Below, piece by piece: positions 1-7,548 of a DNA stretch of 7,901 nucleotides. Under the pieces are notes generated by a model. It was not told where the DNA came from. It was given only the letters and a program-made list of their open reading frames with translations, and did not search any database. The translations under genes and the position numbers were made by a program. The stretch spans positions 1-7,901 of the forward strand of contig USIM01000037.1 in assembly GCA_900554675.1 (NCBI GenBank), in the 5' to 3' direction. Within the stretch, counting starts at the first letter, position 1. Every line of letters begins with the position of its first letter. This stretch comes from an uncultured Sutterella sp. (GTDB lineage Bacteria; Pseudomonadota; Gammaproteobacteria; Burkholderiales; Burkholderiaceae_F).

Positions 1-93
1 TGAACATCGTAACAAAGCGACTTTTTCCAAAATTGAACGATCCTATTTTTTAATTGAACAAAACTCTCACCCTAACTCCATGTTTTTACTAAT
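1..93. other. Non-coding stretch downstream of prfC
   Basis: No convincing coding sequence, RNA gene or clear promoter is visible here. The stretch is AT-rich. The octamer AATTGAAC occurs at 31-38 and again at 52-59, 21 bp apart, and a third TGAAC lies at 1-5. The next gene to the left is outside the window, so this may be its upstream or downstream flank. Confidence 0.5.
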
Positions 94-130
94 AAAAAAA
101 CTCCCTCCTCCATGAACAGGAAGAAGGGAG
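94..130 (-). terminator. Rho-independent terminator of prfC
   Basis: Read on the minus strand, an 11-bp GC-rich stem (CTCCCTTCTTC at 130-120 pairing with GGAGGAGGGAG at 111-101, including two G-U pairs) encloses an 8-nt loop and is followed at once by seven T (100-94). It begins 25 bp after the prfC stop codon. On the plus strand no T-run follows the stem, so it appears one-directional. Confidence 0.9.
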
Positions 131-154
131 CTTTCGCATTCAAAGACTTTAATC

Positions 155-1759
155 TTATTCGAACGTTTGGTTCTTCTCGCGCGTCGTGCGGAATTCGACA
201 TCCGGCCAGTGGCGTTCGGTCGTTTGAAGGTTATAAATCGATGTTGCTAAGTACACCAAGTTTCCATCGGCATCGTGAGCCAAACGAGCGGCTTGCTCGT
301 CAGTAAAGCGCTTCTTGGTATCTTCATCCGGGAAGTGCAACCAGCGGGCTGTCGACACATCCGTTTGCTCATAGATTGCATCGACCTTGTATTCCGTTGC
401 TAAGCGCTGAGCCACAATTTCAAATTGCAAGAAACCGACAGCACCGAGATAGAGGTGACCAAAGTCGTTTTCAAACACTTGAATGGCCCCTTCTTCACCC
501 AACTCCTTAAGGCCCTTTTGCAATTGCTTGGCCTTAAACGGATCCTTCGGACGAGCGGCACGGAACAATTCCGGCGCAAAGTACGGAATCCCCGTAAAGC
601 CCAACACTTCGCCTTCAGTGAGCGTATCACCGATATGCAATTGACCGTGGTTATAAATACCGATGATGTCGCCTGCAACGGCATCGGTCATCGTCACACG
701 GTCGTTCGCCATAAAGGTCAACGCATTCGGAATCTTCATTTCGCGATCTTCACGCAAATGACGAACCTTCATACCTTGCGTGTATCGACCGGAGCAAACA
801 CGGAAGAAAGCAATACGGTCACGGTGCTTCGGATCCATGTTAGCCTGGATTTTGAACACAAAACCGGAGAAGGGCTTCTCTGTCGGCTCCACCATGCGCT
901 TGCCACCATCACGGGGTTGCGGTTCGGGAGCCCAGCGCACAAGCGCCTCCAAAACATCCTTCACGCCGAAGTTGTTCACACCAGAACCAAAGAAAACAGG
1001 GCTTTGTTCACCGGCTAAGAATTTTTCCAAACTAAACGGATTGGAAACACCTTGAACCAATTCAATGCTTTCACGGACATAGCCCATTTCCATCGGGAAA
1101 AGTTCATCCAAACGAGGATTATCCAATCCTTCGATCAACTCTTCGTTACCCGACAAACGGGATTCACCAGCCATAAAACGCACTAAGCGATCTTTCTCAA
1201 GAGAGAAAACGCCTCGGAAAGTCTTCCCCATCCCGATCGGCCACGTAATTGGCACACACTCTAATTTCAAAATCTCTTCGATTTCACTTAAAAGATCGAT
1301 CGGATCTCGAACTTCACGGTCCAACTTGTTGATAAACGTAATAATCGGCGTGTTACGGAGACGACAAACTTCCAACAATTTGATCGTTTGAGCTTCCACA
1401 CCCTTGGCTGCGTCAATCACCATCACAGCAGCATCAACCGCCGTCAAAACGCGATAAGTATCTTCAGAGAAGTCTTCGTGCCCCGGTGTATCGAGCAAGT
1501 TAATCACGTGGTTATCGTACTCGAACTGCATTACAGAACTCGTCACCGAAATACCGCGTTGTTGTTCAACTTCCATCCAGTCACTCGTTGCATGACGAGC
1601 AGCCTTACGGCCCTTCACGGCACCAGCCATTTGAATGGCTCCACCGAAAAGCAATAATTTTTCCGTTAATGTCGTCTTACCCGCGTCAGGGTGAGCGATG
1701 ATGGCAAAAGTACGGCGCTTTTGCACATCTTTTAAAATTTGGGGATCTAACGCAACCAT
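155..1759 (-). CDS. prfC: Peptide chain release factor 3 (RF3), translational GTPase
   Basis: RF3 is the cytoplasmic class-II release factor: it binds the ribosome and, using GTP, removes RF1 or RF2 after the finished peptide is released. The 534-residue product shows the full translational-GTPase signature: P-loop AHPDAGKT (22-29), switch I RGISVTSS (68-75), DTPGH (90-94), NKLD (144-147) and a G5-like SGV (259-261). The RF3-typical stretches [27 protein letters not shown] (303-316) and [13 protein letters not shown] (388-400) set it apart from EF-G, LepA and TypA. Length is close to the E. coli protein (529). An in-frame TGA sits just upstream, so the ATG at 1759 is the only sensible start. 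The ribosome binding site is weak (AAAGA in an A/T-rich leader). It is transcribed alone, divergently from the pyrimidine permease, and ends at a strong terminator. No damage to key residues is visible. Confidence 0.97.
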   Translation of the reverse strand: MVALDPQILKDVQKRRTFAIIAHPDAGKTTLTEKLLLFGGAIQMAGAVKGRKAARHATSDWMEVEQQRGISVTSSVMQFEYDNHVINLLDTPGHEDFSEDTYRVLTAVDAAVMVIDAAKGVEAQTIKLLEVCRLRNTPIITFINKLDREVRDPIDLLSEIEEILKLECVPITWPIGMGKTFRGVFSLEKDRLVRFMAGESRLSGNEELIEGLDNPRLDELFPMEMGYVRESIELVQGVSNPFSLEKFLAGEQSPVFFGSGVNNFGVKDVLEALVRWAPEPQPRDGGKRMVEPTEKPFSGFVFKIQANMDPKHRDRIAFFRVCSGRYTQGMKVRHLREDREMKIPNALTFMANDRVTMTDAVAGDIIGIYNHGQLHIGDTLTEGEVLGFTGIPYFAPELFRAARPKDPFKAKQLQKGLKELGEEGAIQVFENDFGHLYLGAVGFLQFEIVAQRLATEYKVDAIYEQTDVSTARWLHFPDEDTKKRFTDEQAARLAHDADGNLVYLATSIYNLQTTERHWPDVEFRTTREKNQTFE

Positions 1760-1806
1760 TTTTAAATCTTTGAGAATTCAAATTTTTTTTAGCGATAACT
1801 AAGCGC

Positions 1807-1865
1807 GACATTGTACCTGATTTTGAGAAAAATCCTTGAGTTGCAGCGTCTTGCGATACAATGTC
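1807..1865. promoter_or_regulatory. Inverted repeat holding divergent -10 boxes (prfC / permease)
   Basis: GACATTGTA at 1807-1815 and TACAATGTC at 1857-1865 form a perfect 9-bp inverted repeat with 41 bp between the arms. Each arm contains TACAAT, a one-mismatch -10 hexamer, facing outward: leftward toward prfC (1815-1810) and rightward toward the permease (1857-1862). For the permease, TTGAGT (1836-1841) is a possible -35 box, but the spacer is a short 15 bp. For prfC no good -35 is seen. The repeat is directly visible; promoter function is inference. Confidence 0.5.
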
Positions 1866-1877
1866 AGGCATGTATTG

Positions 1878-1884
1878 AAAGGAG
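1878..1884 (+). promoter_or_regulatory. Ribosome binding site of the permease
   Basis: AAAGGAG lies 7 nt before the ATG at 1892. It decides the start: the reading frame is open back to a TTG at 1811, but that would add 27 residues running through the putative promoter and without family resemblance. Confidence 0.85.
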
Positions 1885-1891
1885 AAATCAC

Positions 1892-3199
1892 ATGAGTTAT
1901 TTTCCCTCATGGAAATTAAAAACCGACGGGATTATTGCGCCGGATGAACGTTTACCCACGCCTCAAACACTCGCCATGGGTATTCAACACGTTGTTGCCA
2001 TGTTTGGCTCGACCATTTTGGCACCTCTATTGATGGGTTTTGACCCTAACGTTGCTATTTTGATGAGCGGTATTGGGACGCTCATTTTTTTTGTGATTGT
2101 TGGTGGTCACGTTCCTAGCTACCTCGGTTCGAGTTTTGCCTTTATCGGGGTTGTCATTTCCGCCACCGGTTATGCGGCAGGTTCCGGTCTCAATGCCAAT
2201 ATCGGGGTTGCTTTGGGCGGTATTATTGTCTGCGGCCTCATCTATGCCATTGTGGGCCTCATTGTGATGTCAACAGGCGTGCGATGGATCGAAAAACTCA
2301 TGCCTCCCGTGGTGACGGGCGCCGTTGTGGCTGTTATCGGTTTGAACCTCGCTCCGACCGCCGTCCGTAGCGTTGGTACCGGCACCTTTAACGCCTGTAT
2401 CGCCATCATCACGATGATCTGCGTGGGGGCTGTTGCTGTTTACACACGTGGCATGATTCAAAAACTTTTGATTTTGGTTGGGATTATCCTCAGCTATATC
2501 ATTTATTTCATCTTGGCTAATGTGTTGGGATTTGGCCCAAGCATTGACTTCTCGATCATCAGCAATGCTGCTTGGTTCGGTATGCCCCAATTCCATTCGC
2601 CCGTCTTTGAATTTAACGCCATCTTGTTAATTGCCCCTGTGGTCATCATTTTGATTGGTGAAAACTTGGGCCACGTGAAAGCCGTCACCGCTATGACCGG
2701 TCGTAACTTAGACCCGTACATGGGTCGAGCCTTCTTAGGTGACGGTATTGCTACGATGGTTGCCGGTAGCATGGGCGGTACGGGTGTGACGACCTATGGT
2801 GAAAACATCGGTGTGATGGCCGCAACGCGTGTTTACTCCACTTTGATCTTTGCCGTGGCCGCTGTTATCGCTATTGCTTTGGGCTTTTCTCCGAAGTTTG
2901 GTGCGGTCATTCAAACGATTCCGCAACCGCTTTTGGGTGGCGTTTCTATCGTCGTCTTCGGCTTGATCGCTGTTGCCGGCGCACGTATTTGGGTTGTCAA
3001 TAACGTTGACTTCGGTAATAACCGTAATTTGATTGTGGCTGCTGTCACCTTGATTTTGGGTGCTGGTGACTTTACGTTAAATCTCGGTGGCTTTGCCTTA
3101 GGTGGCATCGGTACCGCTACGTTCGGCGCCATCTTGTTAAACGCATTGATGAATCGCGGTGAACATAAAGAAGAAGGCAATCCGGTGATTGTAAAATAA
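1892..3199 (+). CDS. uraA/rutG: NCS2-family uracil/pyrimidine permease (RutG/UraA type)
   Basis: This is an inner-membrane nucleobase:cation symporter of the NCS2 (SLC23/NAT) family, which imports uracil or related pyrimidines, typically with protons. The 435-residue product is highly hydrophobic, with about 14 segments expected for the fold. Residues that bind uracil in E. coli UraA are all present: F82 (in YLGSSFAFI), E257 and H261 (in IGENLGH), and G303-E304 (in TTYGENIGV). From memory, the overall sequence (N-terminal APDERLP, WIEKLMPPVVTGAVV, GRNLDPYMGRAF, GAGDFTLNLGGF) is closer to RutG than to UraA, but none of the other rut pyrimidine-degradation genes lies in the window. A salvage role is therefore as likely as a catabolic one, and xanthine transport by a relative cannot be excluded. 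It is monocistronic, with its own start signals and a strong terminator. The ATG is chosen because of the AAAGGAG ahead of it. Confidence 0.92.
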   Translation: MSYFPSWKLKTDGIIAPDERLPTPQTLAMGIQHVVAMFGSTILAPLLMGFDPNVAILMSGIGTLIFFVIVGGHVPSYLGSSFAFIGVVISATGYAAGSGLNANIGVALGGIIVCGLIYAIVGLIVMSTGVRWIEKLMPPVVTGAVVAVIGLNLAPTAVRSVGTGTFNACIAIITMICVGAVAVYTRGMIQKLLILVGIILSYIIYFILANVLGFGPSIDFSIISNAAWFGMPQFHSPVFEFNAILLIAPVVIILIGENLGHVKAVTAMTGRNLDPYMGRAFLGDGIATMVAGSMGGTGVTTYGENIGVMAATRVYSTLIFAVAAVIAIALGFSPKFGAVIQTIPQPLLGGVSIVVFGLIAVAGARIWVVNNVDFGNNRNLIVAAVTLILGAGDFTLNLGGFALGGIGTATFGAILLNALMNRGEHKEEGNPVIVK

Positions 3200-3217
3200 T
3201 CAATCATGAGCCGACTA

Positions 3218-3250
3218 ATCGAAGAGGGAGAAATCCCTCTTCGATTTTTT
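3218..3250 (+). terminator. Rho-independent terminator of the permease
   Basis: A perfect 12-bp stem (ATCGAAGAGGGA at 3218-3229 with TCCCTCTTCGAT at 3234-3245) is closed by a GAAA tetraloop of the stable GNRA type and runs into six T (3245-3250). It lies 18 bp after the permease stop codon. Confidence 0.95.
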
Positions 3251-3257
3251 CCTTAAT

Positions 3258-3287
3258 AAAAAAGACTCTGCCAAAAATGACAGAGCC
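3258..3287 (-). terminator. Rho-independent terminator of the M20 peptidase
   Basis: On the minus strand, GGCTCTGTC (3287-3279) pairs with GGCAGAGTC (3272-3264) in a 9-bp stem with two G-U pairs and a 6-nt loop, followed by six T (3263-3258). It lies about 30 bp after the peptidase stop and back to back with the permease terminator, so the two converging genes each have their own terminator. Confidence 0.85.
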
Positions 3288-3316
3288 TTTCTTCGATCAG
3301 AGCGATCAGTTAGTGA

Positions 3317-4600
3317 TTAGGCGCGCTTTTCCAAAAGCGGTTCCGTGCAACCATCAACACCAACCAATGCCAAACTCGTCAACATAGCCAATTGCGGGCC
3401 GAGGTAAGCATCCACGGGTTCCCACCATTCCTTGACGTTGTGGTTAAAACCTTCCTTACCGCCACCGCCTAACGTCGTAGCCGGAACACCCTTGTTCACT
3501 GCAACGTTGTGGTCGGTAGAAGCAAATGCATAGGAATAAAGCGGGATGCCCAAAGCAGCCATGGCACCGCGAGCAGCTTGAAGGACGCTTACGTCATCGG
3601 CTTGACCGCCACCCGGACGATGACCGATCGGTTCGAGCGTCAACTTAACGCCATCTTCATCCTTGTAGCCCCAACGAGCGTTTTCATCCTTAGCAGCTTG
3701 TTCGAAGATCGGGAGGATTTGAGCTTCCAAATCGTCCAATTCTTGAGCGCCGGCGCTACGCATATCCAATTCCATTTCGACGTGAGCGGCGATGGAGTTA
3801 ACCGTCGTACCACCTTGGATCGTACCGCACGTGAAAGTCGTCTTCGGATCAGACTTCGTTTCAACATCAGCTACCTTAGCAATGGCGCGACCCATAGCGT
3901 GGATAGCAGACGGCGTACCGAAAGCATTCCAAGAGTGGCCACCAGGACCATCAAAGTGAACACGATAGCGCTTAGAACCCGTTGCACCACGCAAAACGCG
4001 ATTAACGTTCACGCCGTCAACAGAGATGAAGCCATCGATTTGAATACCAGACTTGTTGAACAAGTACTTAGAACCACGGAGGTCACCATTACCTTCTTCA
4101 CCAACGCTGCAAACAAAGAGGATGTCGCCGACCGTTTCAATCTTGAATTCTTGCAACGTACGCAAAACTTGCAAAATAGCAGCCAAGCCACGAGCATCGT
4201 CACTGATGCCAGGGGCCAAGTAGCGATTGCCTTCCTTGCGAACCTTCACATCCGTACCTGCCGGGAAAACGGTATCCAAGTGAGCTGCCAAGACCAACGT
4301 CGGACCATTACCCTTACCGGCACGGCGAGCCAAAACGTTACCTTCTTCGTCAATCGTTGCCGTTAAACCTAACTCTTCAAAACGACGAGCCATGTCCTTA
4401 GCACGAACTTCTTCATGGAAAGGAGGGGCTTCCACTTCCGTGATAGCCACTTGATCGGCGATGGTCTTTTCATCATCACGTTTGACTGCTTCAATAGCAG
4501 ACTTAATGGTTTCACAAGCAGACAGAGTATCCAAAGCTGCTTGGACATGGGCCAACAAAGGCGGCATTTCCAACGGCTTGGCATTGACGGGATTGTCCAT
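3317..4600 (-). CDS. M20-family metallopeptidase (M20/M25/M40 metallohydrolase)
   Basis: A predicted cytoplasmic zinc-dependent exo- or aminoacyl hydrolase of the M20 clan MH fold; no signal peptide is seen in the 427 residues. Catalytic-domain motifs appear in family order: AAHLDTV with metal ligand H107 and the helper D109; GISDDARG with the bridging D134; GEEGNG with general base E168 and ligand E169; SVDG with D195; and GFNHN near the end with H387. GGHSW (221-224) fits the conserved histidine at the start of the lid/dimerisation domain, roughly residues 205-315. Members cleave di- or tripeptides, carboxy-terminal residues or N-acyl amino acids. The sequence recalls PepT-like peptidases, but the substrate cannot be told from sequence alone. 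ATG 4600 is preceded by AGGAG (4611-4607) at 6-nt spacing. The gene is monocistronic, with its own promoter candidate and terminator. The roughly 60-residue helical N-terminal lead before the catalytic core is typical of several subfamilies. Confidence 0.9.
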   Translation of the reverse strand: MDNPVNAKPLEMPPLLAHVQAALDTLSACETIKSAIEAVKRDDEKTIADQVAITEVEAPPFHEEVRAKDMARRFEELGLTATIDEEGNVLARRAGKGNGPTLVLAAHLDTVFPAGTDVKVRKEGNRYLAPGISDDARGLAAILQVLRTLQEFKIETVGDILFVCSVGEEGNGDLRGSKYLFNKSGIQIDGFISVDGVNVNRVLRGATGSKRYRVHFDGPGGHSWNAFGTPSAIHAMGRAIAKVADVETKSDPKTTFTCGTIQGGTTVNSIAAHVEMELDMRSAGAQELDDLEAQILPIFEQAAKDENARWGYKDEDGVKLTLEPIGHRPGGGQADDVSVLQAARGAMAALGIPLYSYAFASTDHNVAVNKGVPATTLGGGGKEGFNHNVKEWWEPVDAYLGPQLAMLTSLALVGVDGCTEPLLEKRA

Positions 4601-4657
4601 TTTAGACTCCTAATGTAATTGAATTTTCTCGCACTTTTTCTTATTGCGAGCCCATCT

Positions 4658-4686
4658 ATTGTAACAGTTAAGAGCGGCAATCTTAA
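4658..4686 (-). promoter_or_regulatory. Candidate promoter of the M20 peptidase
   Basis: On the minus strand, TTAAGA (4686-4681) and TACAAT (4663-4658) are separated by 17 bp. The -35 box matches consensus at four of six positions and the -10 at five of six. Transcription would start about 50 nt ahead of the ATG. The boxes overlap or abut the inverted repeat at 4664-4690. Function is inferred. Confidence 0.5.
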
Positions 4687-4690
4687 CTGT
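4664..4690. repeat. 10-bp perfect inverted repeat in the tex / M20 intergenic region
   Basis: ACAGTTAAGA (4664-4673) and TCTTAACTGT (4681-4690) are perfect reverse complements separated by 7 nt. The repeat starts 14 bp beyond the tex stop codon. No T-run follows on either strand (the minus strand continues TACAATAG), so it is not a standard intrinsic terminator. Because it covers the -35 box and spacer of the candidate peptidase promoter, an operator is a reasonable alternative to a weak tex terminator or 3'-end stabilising hairpin. Confidence 0.6.
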
Positions 4691-4703
4691 ATCAAGTCAA
4701 GGG

Positions 4704-6995
4704 TTAACGCTTAAGCTTTGAAAAGGCATTAGCCATCGCACCCAACGTAGGACGGGTATCCTTCATCGGACGTTGAACTTTGGGCTTTGCGGTTCCTGCT
4801 CGAGCACCGGAATTTGACTTCATGGACAACGAAATACGATTTCGAGCTACATCAACTTCTAAAACTTTTACTTTGACAATTTGTCCAACACGAACCACTT
4901 CTCTCGGGTCTTTAACAAAATGATTAGATAGTTCAGAGACGTGAACCAAACCATCTTGATGCACACCAATATCTACGAAAGCTCCGAATGCTGCAACATT
5001 GGAGACAACGCCTTCGAGCTCCATTCCAACACGCAGGTCAGAGACGGATTCAACACCTTCTTTGAACTCTGCCATTTTAAATTCCGGGCGCGGATCTCGG
5101 CCCGGCTTTTCCAACTCTTGGAAAATGTCCAAAACGGTCGGTAAACCAAATTGCTCGTCCGTAAAGTCTTGAGCTCTGAGCTTGGATAAAACTTCATGAT
5201 TCCCAATCAATTCTTTAGAGCTCAATCCCGTTTTTTCCAAAATGCGAGCGACAACCGGATAGGCTTCCGGGTGAACAGCAGAAGCATCTAAAGGATTTTC
5301 ACCGTTATTAATACGCAAAAAGCCTGCAGATTGTTCAAAAGTCTTCGCACCAAAACGAGGTACCTTCATCAACTGAGCGCGATTTTCAAAACTACCCATA
5401 TTGTTGCGGAAAAGAACAATGTGTTCGGCGATGTTTTTCGTGAGACCCGAGACGCGTGCCAAAAGTTCGGCACTTGCGGTATTAAGATCAACACCCACGG
5501 CATTCACGCAGTCTTCAACGACAGCTTCCAACTTATGGGCCAAGTGGGTTTGATTAACGTCGTGCTGATATTGACCCACACCAATGGCTTTCGGATCAAT
5601 TTTGACAAGTTCTGCCAAAGGATCTTGCAAGCGTCGAGCGATGGAGACCGCCCCTCGATAACTCACGTCCATATCAGGGAACTCTTTCGCAGCCAGTTCG
5701 CTCGCAGAATACACACTGGCACCTGCTTCACTCACCACCACCTTCGTTAAATGCAATTCAGGATGACGGCGAATTAAATCGGCTGCTAATTTATCCGTTT
5801 CACGACTGGCAGTGCCATTACCGATCGAAATGAGCTGGCTACCATGACGCTTAGCTAACTGGGCCAAAATCTCAATTGAGCGATCCCAGTCACGACGCGG
5901 TTCATGAGGATAGATAACCCCCGTGTCCAAAACAGCACCGGTGGCAGAAATTACGGCAACTTTTACACCCGTTCGAAGGCCTGGGTCTAAGCCAATGACA
6001 CCCTTTTGACCGGCGGGAGCTGCTAACAACAAATCTTTCAAGTTAATGCCAAAGACGCGGATTGCCTCTTCTTCAGCACGATCTCGCAACGTTGCAAAGA
6101 GTTCACTTTCGATATTAAGGCTAATCTTGACTCGCCATGTCCAACGGCACACATCCATCAACCAAGCGTCAGCAGCACGCCCCAAATCCGTAATGCCGAA
6201 ATGCTCGGCAATAATTGTTTGGCATGGATGAATCTTTCGGGCTTCCTCTTCTTCAGTCAACTGAACAGAAATCTTTAAAACGCCTTCTTGGCGTCCTCTA
6301 AACATAGCCAAAGCTCGATGCGAGGGGACGGCAGATAATTCTTCGTCATACTCAAAATAGTCTTTGAACTTTTCGCCCTCGGCTTCTTTTCCTTCGACAA
6401 CTTCAGAGACAATGAAGCCGTTTTTATTCATGAAAGCACGAACGCTTGCCAAAACCTCGGCATTCTCACTAAAGCGCTCAGCCAAAATATCTCTTGCACC
6501 GTTTAAGGCATCTTTACTAGTTTTGATGCCTTTTTCCTCATTCACATACTTTTGAGCTTCCGTATCAGGCTCAAGCATTGGCGACTGATAAAGGCTATTG
6601 GCTAACGGTTCAAGTCCGGCTTCTTTAGCGATTTGTGCACGCGTACGACGACGAGGTTTAAACGGCAAATAAAGGTCTTCAATCGTTTGTTTGGTCTCTG
6701 CCGCCGTTAATGCGTCTCGAAGCTCATCGGTTAACTTCCCTTGTGATTCAATGGAATCTAACACCGTTTGTCGACGCTCTTCTAACTCGGTGAGATAGGT
6801 CAACCGTTCTTCTAAAAGACGTAATTGTCCATCATCCAAACCTCCCGTTACTTCTTTACGGTAACGTGCAATAAAGGGAACGGTAGCCCCCGATTCAAGT
6901 AAATCAACGGCGGCTTTGACCTGAGCTTCTCGAGCTGAGATATCTTTTGCCAACGTCTCGGTAATTCGTTGTTGGGCTTGAGAGGATAAATTCAT
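4704..6995 (-). CDS. tex: Tex family transcription accessory protein (YhgF-like), S1 RNA-binding
   Basis: Tex is a conserved cytoplasmic nucleic-acid-binding protein, related in architecture to eukaryotic Spt6 and linked to transcription and RNA processing. From the ATG at 6995 the protein has 763 residues (E. coli YhgF: 773) and shows the full domain order: Tex N-terminal helical region with [17 protein letters not shown] (39-55) and [16 protein letters not shown] (108-123); a YqgF/RNase H-like domain opening at [14 protein letters not shown] (335-348); helix-hairpin-helix motifs around [13 protein letters not shown] (500-512); and a C-terminal S1 domain (about 655-726, with [20 protein letters not shown]), followed by a basic tail. 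The frame is open upstream to a GTG at 7025, giving 773 residues. ATG 6995 is preferred because family alignment starts there and the GTG lies inside a hairpin. Neither start has a strong ribosome binding site: the GTG has AGGA only 3 nt away, and the ATG has only a weak GAAAG. It lies downstream of the amino-acid permease operon, with its own candidate promoter. Confidence 0.96.
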   Translation of the reverse strand: MNLSSQAQQRITETLAKDISAREAQVKAAVDLLESGATVPFIARYRKEVTGGLDDGQLRLLEERLTYLTELEERRQTVLDSIESQGKLTDELRDALTAAETKQTIEDLYLPFKPRRRTRAQIAKEAGLEPLANSLYQSPMLEPDTEAQKYVNEEKGIKTSKDALNGARDILAERFSENAEVLASVRAFMNKNGFIVSEVVEGKEAEGEKFKDYFEYDEELSAVPSHRALAMFRGRQEGVLKISVQLTEEEEARKIHPCQTIIAEHFGITDLGRAADAWLMDVCRWTWRVKISLNIESELFATLRDRAEEEAIRVFGINLKDLLLAAPAGQKGVIGLDPGLRTGVKVAVISATGAVLDTGVIYPHEPRRDWDRSIEILAQLAKRHGSQLISIGNGTASRETDKLAADLIRRHPELHLTKVVVSEAGASVYSASELAAKEFPDMDVSYRGAVSIARRLQDPLAELVKIDPKAIGVGQYQHDVNQTHLAHKLEAVVEDCVNAVGVDLNTASAELLARVSGLTKNIAEHIVLFRNNMGSFENRAQLMKVPRFGAKTFEQSAGFLRINNGENPLDASAVHPEAYPVVARILEKTGLSSKELIGNHEVLSKLRAQDFTDEQFGLPTVLDIFQELEKPGRDPRPEFKMAEFKEGVESVSDLRVGMELEGVVSNVAAFGAFVDIGVHQDGLVHVSELSNHFVKDPREVVRVGQIVKVKVLEVDVARNRISLSMKSNSGARAGTAKPKVQRPMKDTRPTLGAMANAFSKLKR

Positions 6996-7011
6996 AAGGG
7001 AAAAATCTTTC

Positions 7012-7046
7012 AAAAAGAAATTCACCAGTCCTGAAGGGCCGGTGAA
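7012..7046 (-). terminator. Hairpin plus T-rich tract between the SRPBCC gene and tex
   Basis: On the minus strand, TTCACC (7046-7041) pairs with GGTGAA (7026-7021), then one mismatch, then a 4-bp inner stem (GCCC with GGAC, one G-U pair) closed by a TTCA loop. The stem is followed by TTTCTTTTT (7020-7012). This looks like an intrinsic terminator for the upstream amino-acid permease operon, imperfect because the T-run is broken by a C. It sits only about 17 bp before the preferred tex ATG, so it could instead limit read-through into tex. Confidence 0.6.
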
Positions 7047-7074
7047 ACATAGAAATTAATGATTAATGCGTCAA
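7046..7074 (-). promoter_or_regulatory. Candidate promoter of tex
   Basis: TTGACG (7074-7069) and TATGTT (7051-7046), both on the minus strand, are separated by exactly 17 bp. The -35 matches consensus at five of six positions and the -10 at four of six. The -35 lies in the last codons of the SRPBCC gene. Transcription would start near 7039, inside the hairpin at 7021-7046, so transcripts from here would lack its 5' arm. Confidence 0.55.
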
Positions 7075-7548
7075 AGCTAAATCATGAGCACTTTGGCGAA
7101 TCCTATCCACCAAATCTCGATCTTTTTGCTCATACGCTTGTTTTCTTAACTGTAAATAAATGTCTTGCGCAGGTGTCTCTGGAATATCTTCTTCATAAAT
7201 AAAGCGTAAAAAGAAATAACCCGCCTCACCCGGTGACTCAATCTGAATGGTGAAGCGGCTAGCAGGATAATCTTTACTTCCGTTCACATTGGTAATCACC
7301 GCACGTCCTAAATCAAACGTAACGGTATCGGAAACGATCAACCCACCAAAATCCAATTCGCGCTTTAAAAGCAACTGCTCATTTTCGTAGTGTTCACTCA
7401 CCGAACATTGTTTCATCGCCTCCACGTACTCCGAGGGATGACGAGCAAAATGCTCTAAATGACGCCAAAGCGTTGAGGAGTCAAAAATTCCTGCCAAATC
7501 ATCTTGAGGATTACTCACCTCGATGATATGTTCATGAATCTTAAGCAT
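7063..7548 (-). CDS. AtaL-like SRPBCC family protein (DUF1857)
   Basis: A 161-residue soluble protein without signal peptide or membrane segment. It resembles the DUF1857/AtaL-like branch of the SRPBCC (START/Bet v1-like) superfamily, a fold with a deep hydrophobic ligand pocket. Visible support: N-terminal IHEHIIEVSNP with the beginning SSTLWRHL (24-31), the central LKRELDFGGLIVSDTVTF (61-78), FFLRFIYEEDIPE (112-124), and a long C-terminal helix ending AYEQKDRDLVDRIRQSA (138-154), all in the order usual for this family. Biochemical function is largely unknown for bacterial members, so a ligand or enzyme role would be a guess. The ATG at 7548 overlaps the end of the upstream permease gene by 8 bp, with AAGAAGG (7564-7558) 9 nt ahead of it, so translation is probably coupled. 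It seems to be the last gene of that operon. Confidence 0.8.
   Translation of the reverse strand: MLKIHEHIIEVSNPQDDLAGIFDSSTLWRHLEHFARHPSEYVEAMKQCSVSEHYENEQLLLKRELDFGGLIVSDTVTFDLGRAVITNVNGSKDYPASRFTIQIESPGEAGYFFLRFIYEEDIPETPAQDIYLQLRKQAYEQKDRDLVDRIRQSAHDLALTH

Noticed and set aside
112..306. Plus-strand 64-codon frame overlapping the prfC terminator
   Set aside because: It begins in the terminator loop and runs antisense to prfC, with no ribosome binding site and no recognisable protein.
425..1018. Plus-strand open frame of 197 codons inside prfC
   Set aside because: It is antisense to RF3, which has all GTPase motifs; the predicted product shows no domain and has no ribosome binding site.
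1811..1891. Longer permease start at TTG 1811
   Set aside because: The added 27 residues overlap the promoter-like region, are not hydrophobic-transporter-like, and ATG 1892 has an AAAGGAG at good spacing.
3509..4366. Open frame of 285 codons on the plus strand, opposite the M20 peptidase
   Set aside because: It lies wholly antisense to a gene with complete family motifs, has no recognisable domain and no convincing start signals. It is open because of the codon use of the real gene.
6996..7025. GTG 7025 as the start of tex
   Set aside because: It falls in a terminator-like hairpin and adds ten residues not expected from the family. AGGA is only 3 nt away. It is not completely excluded.
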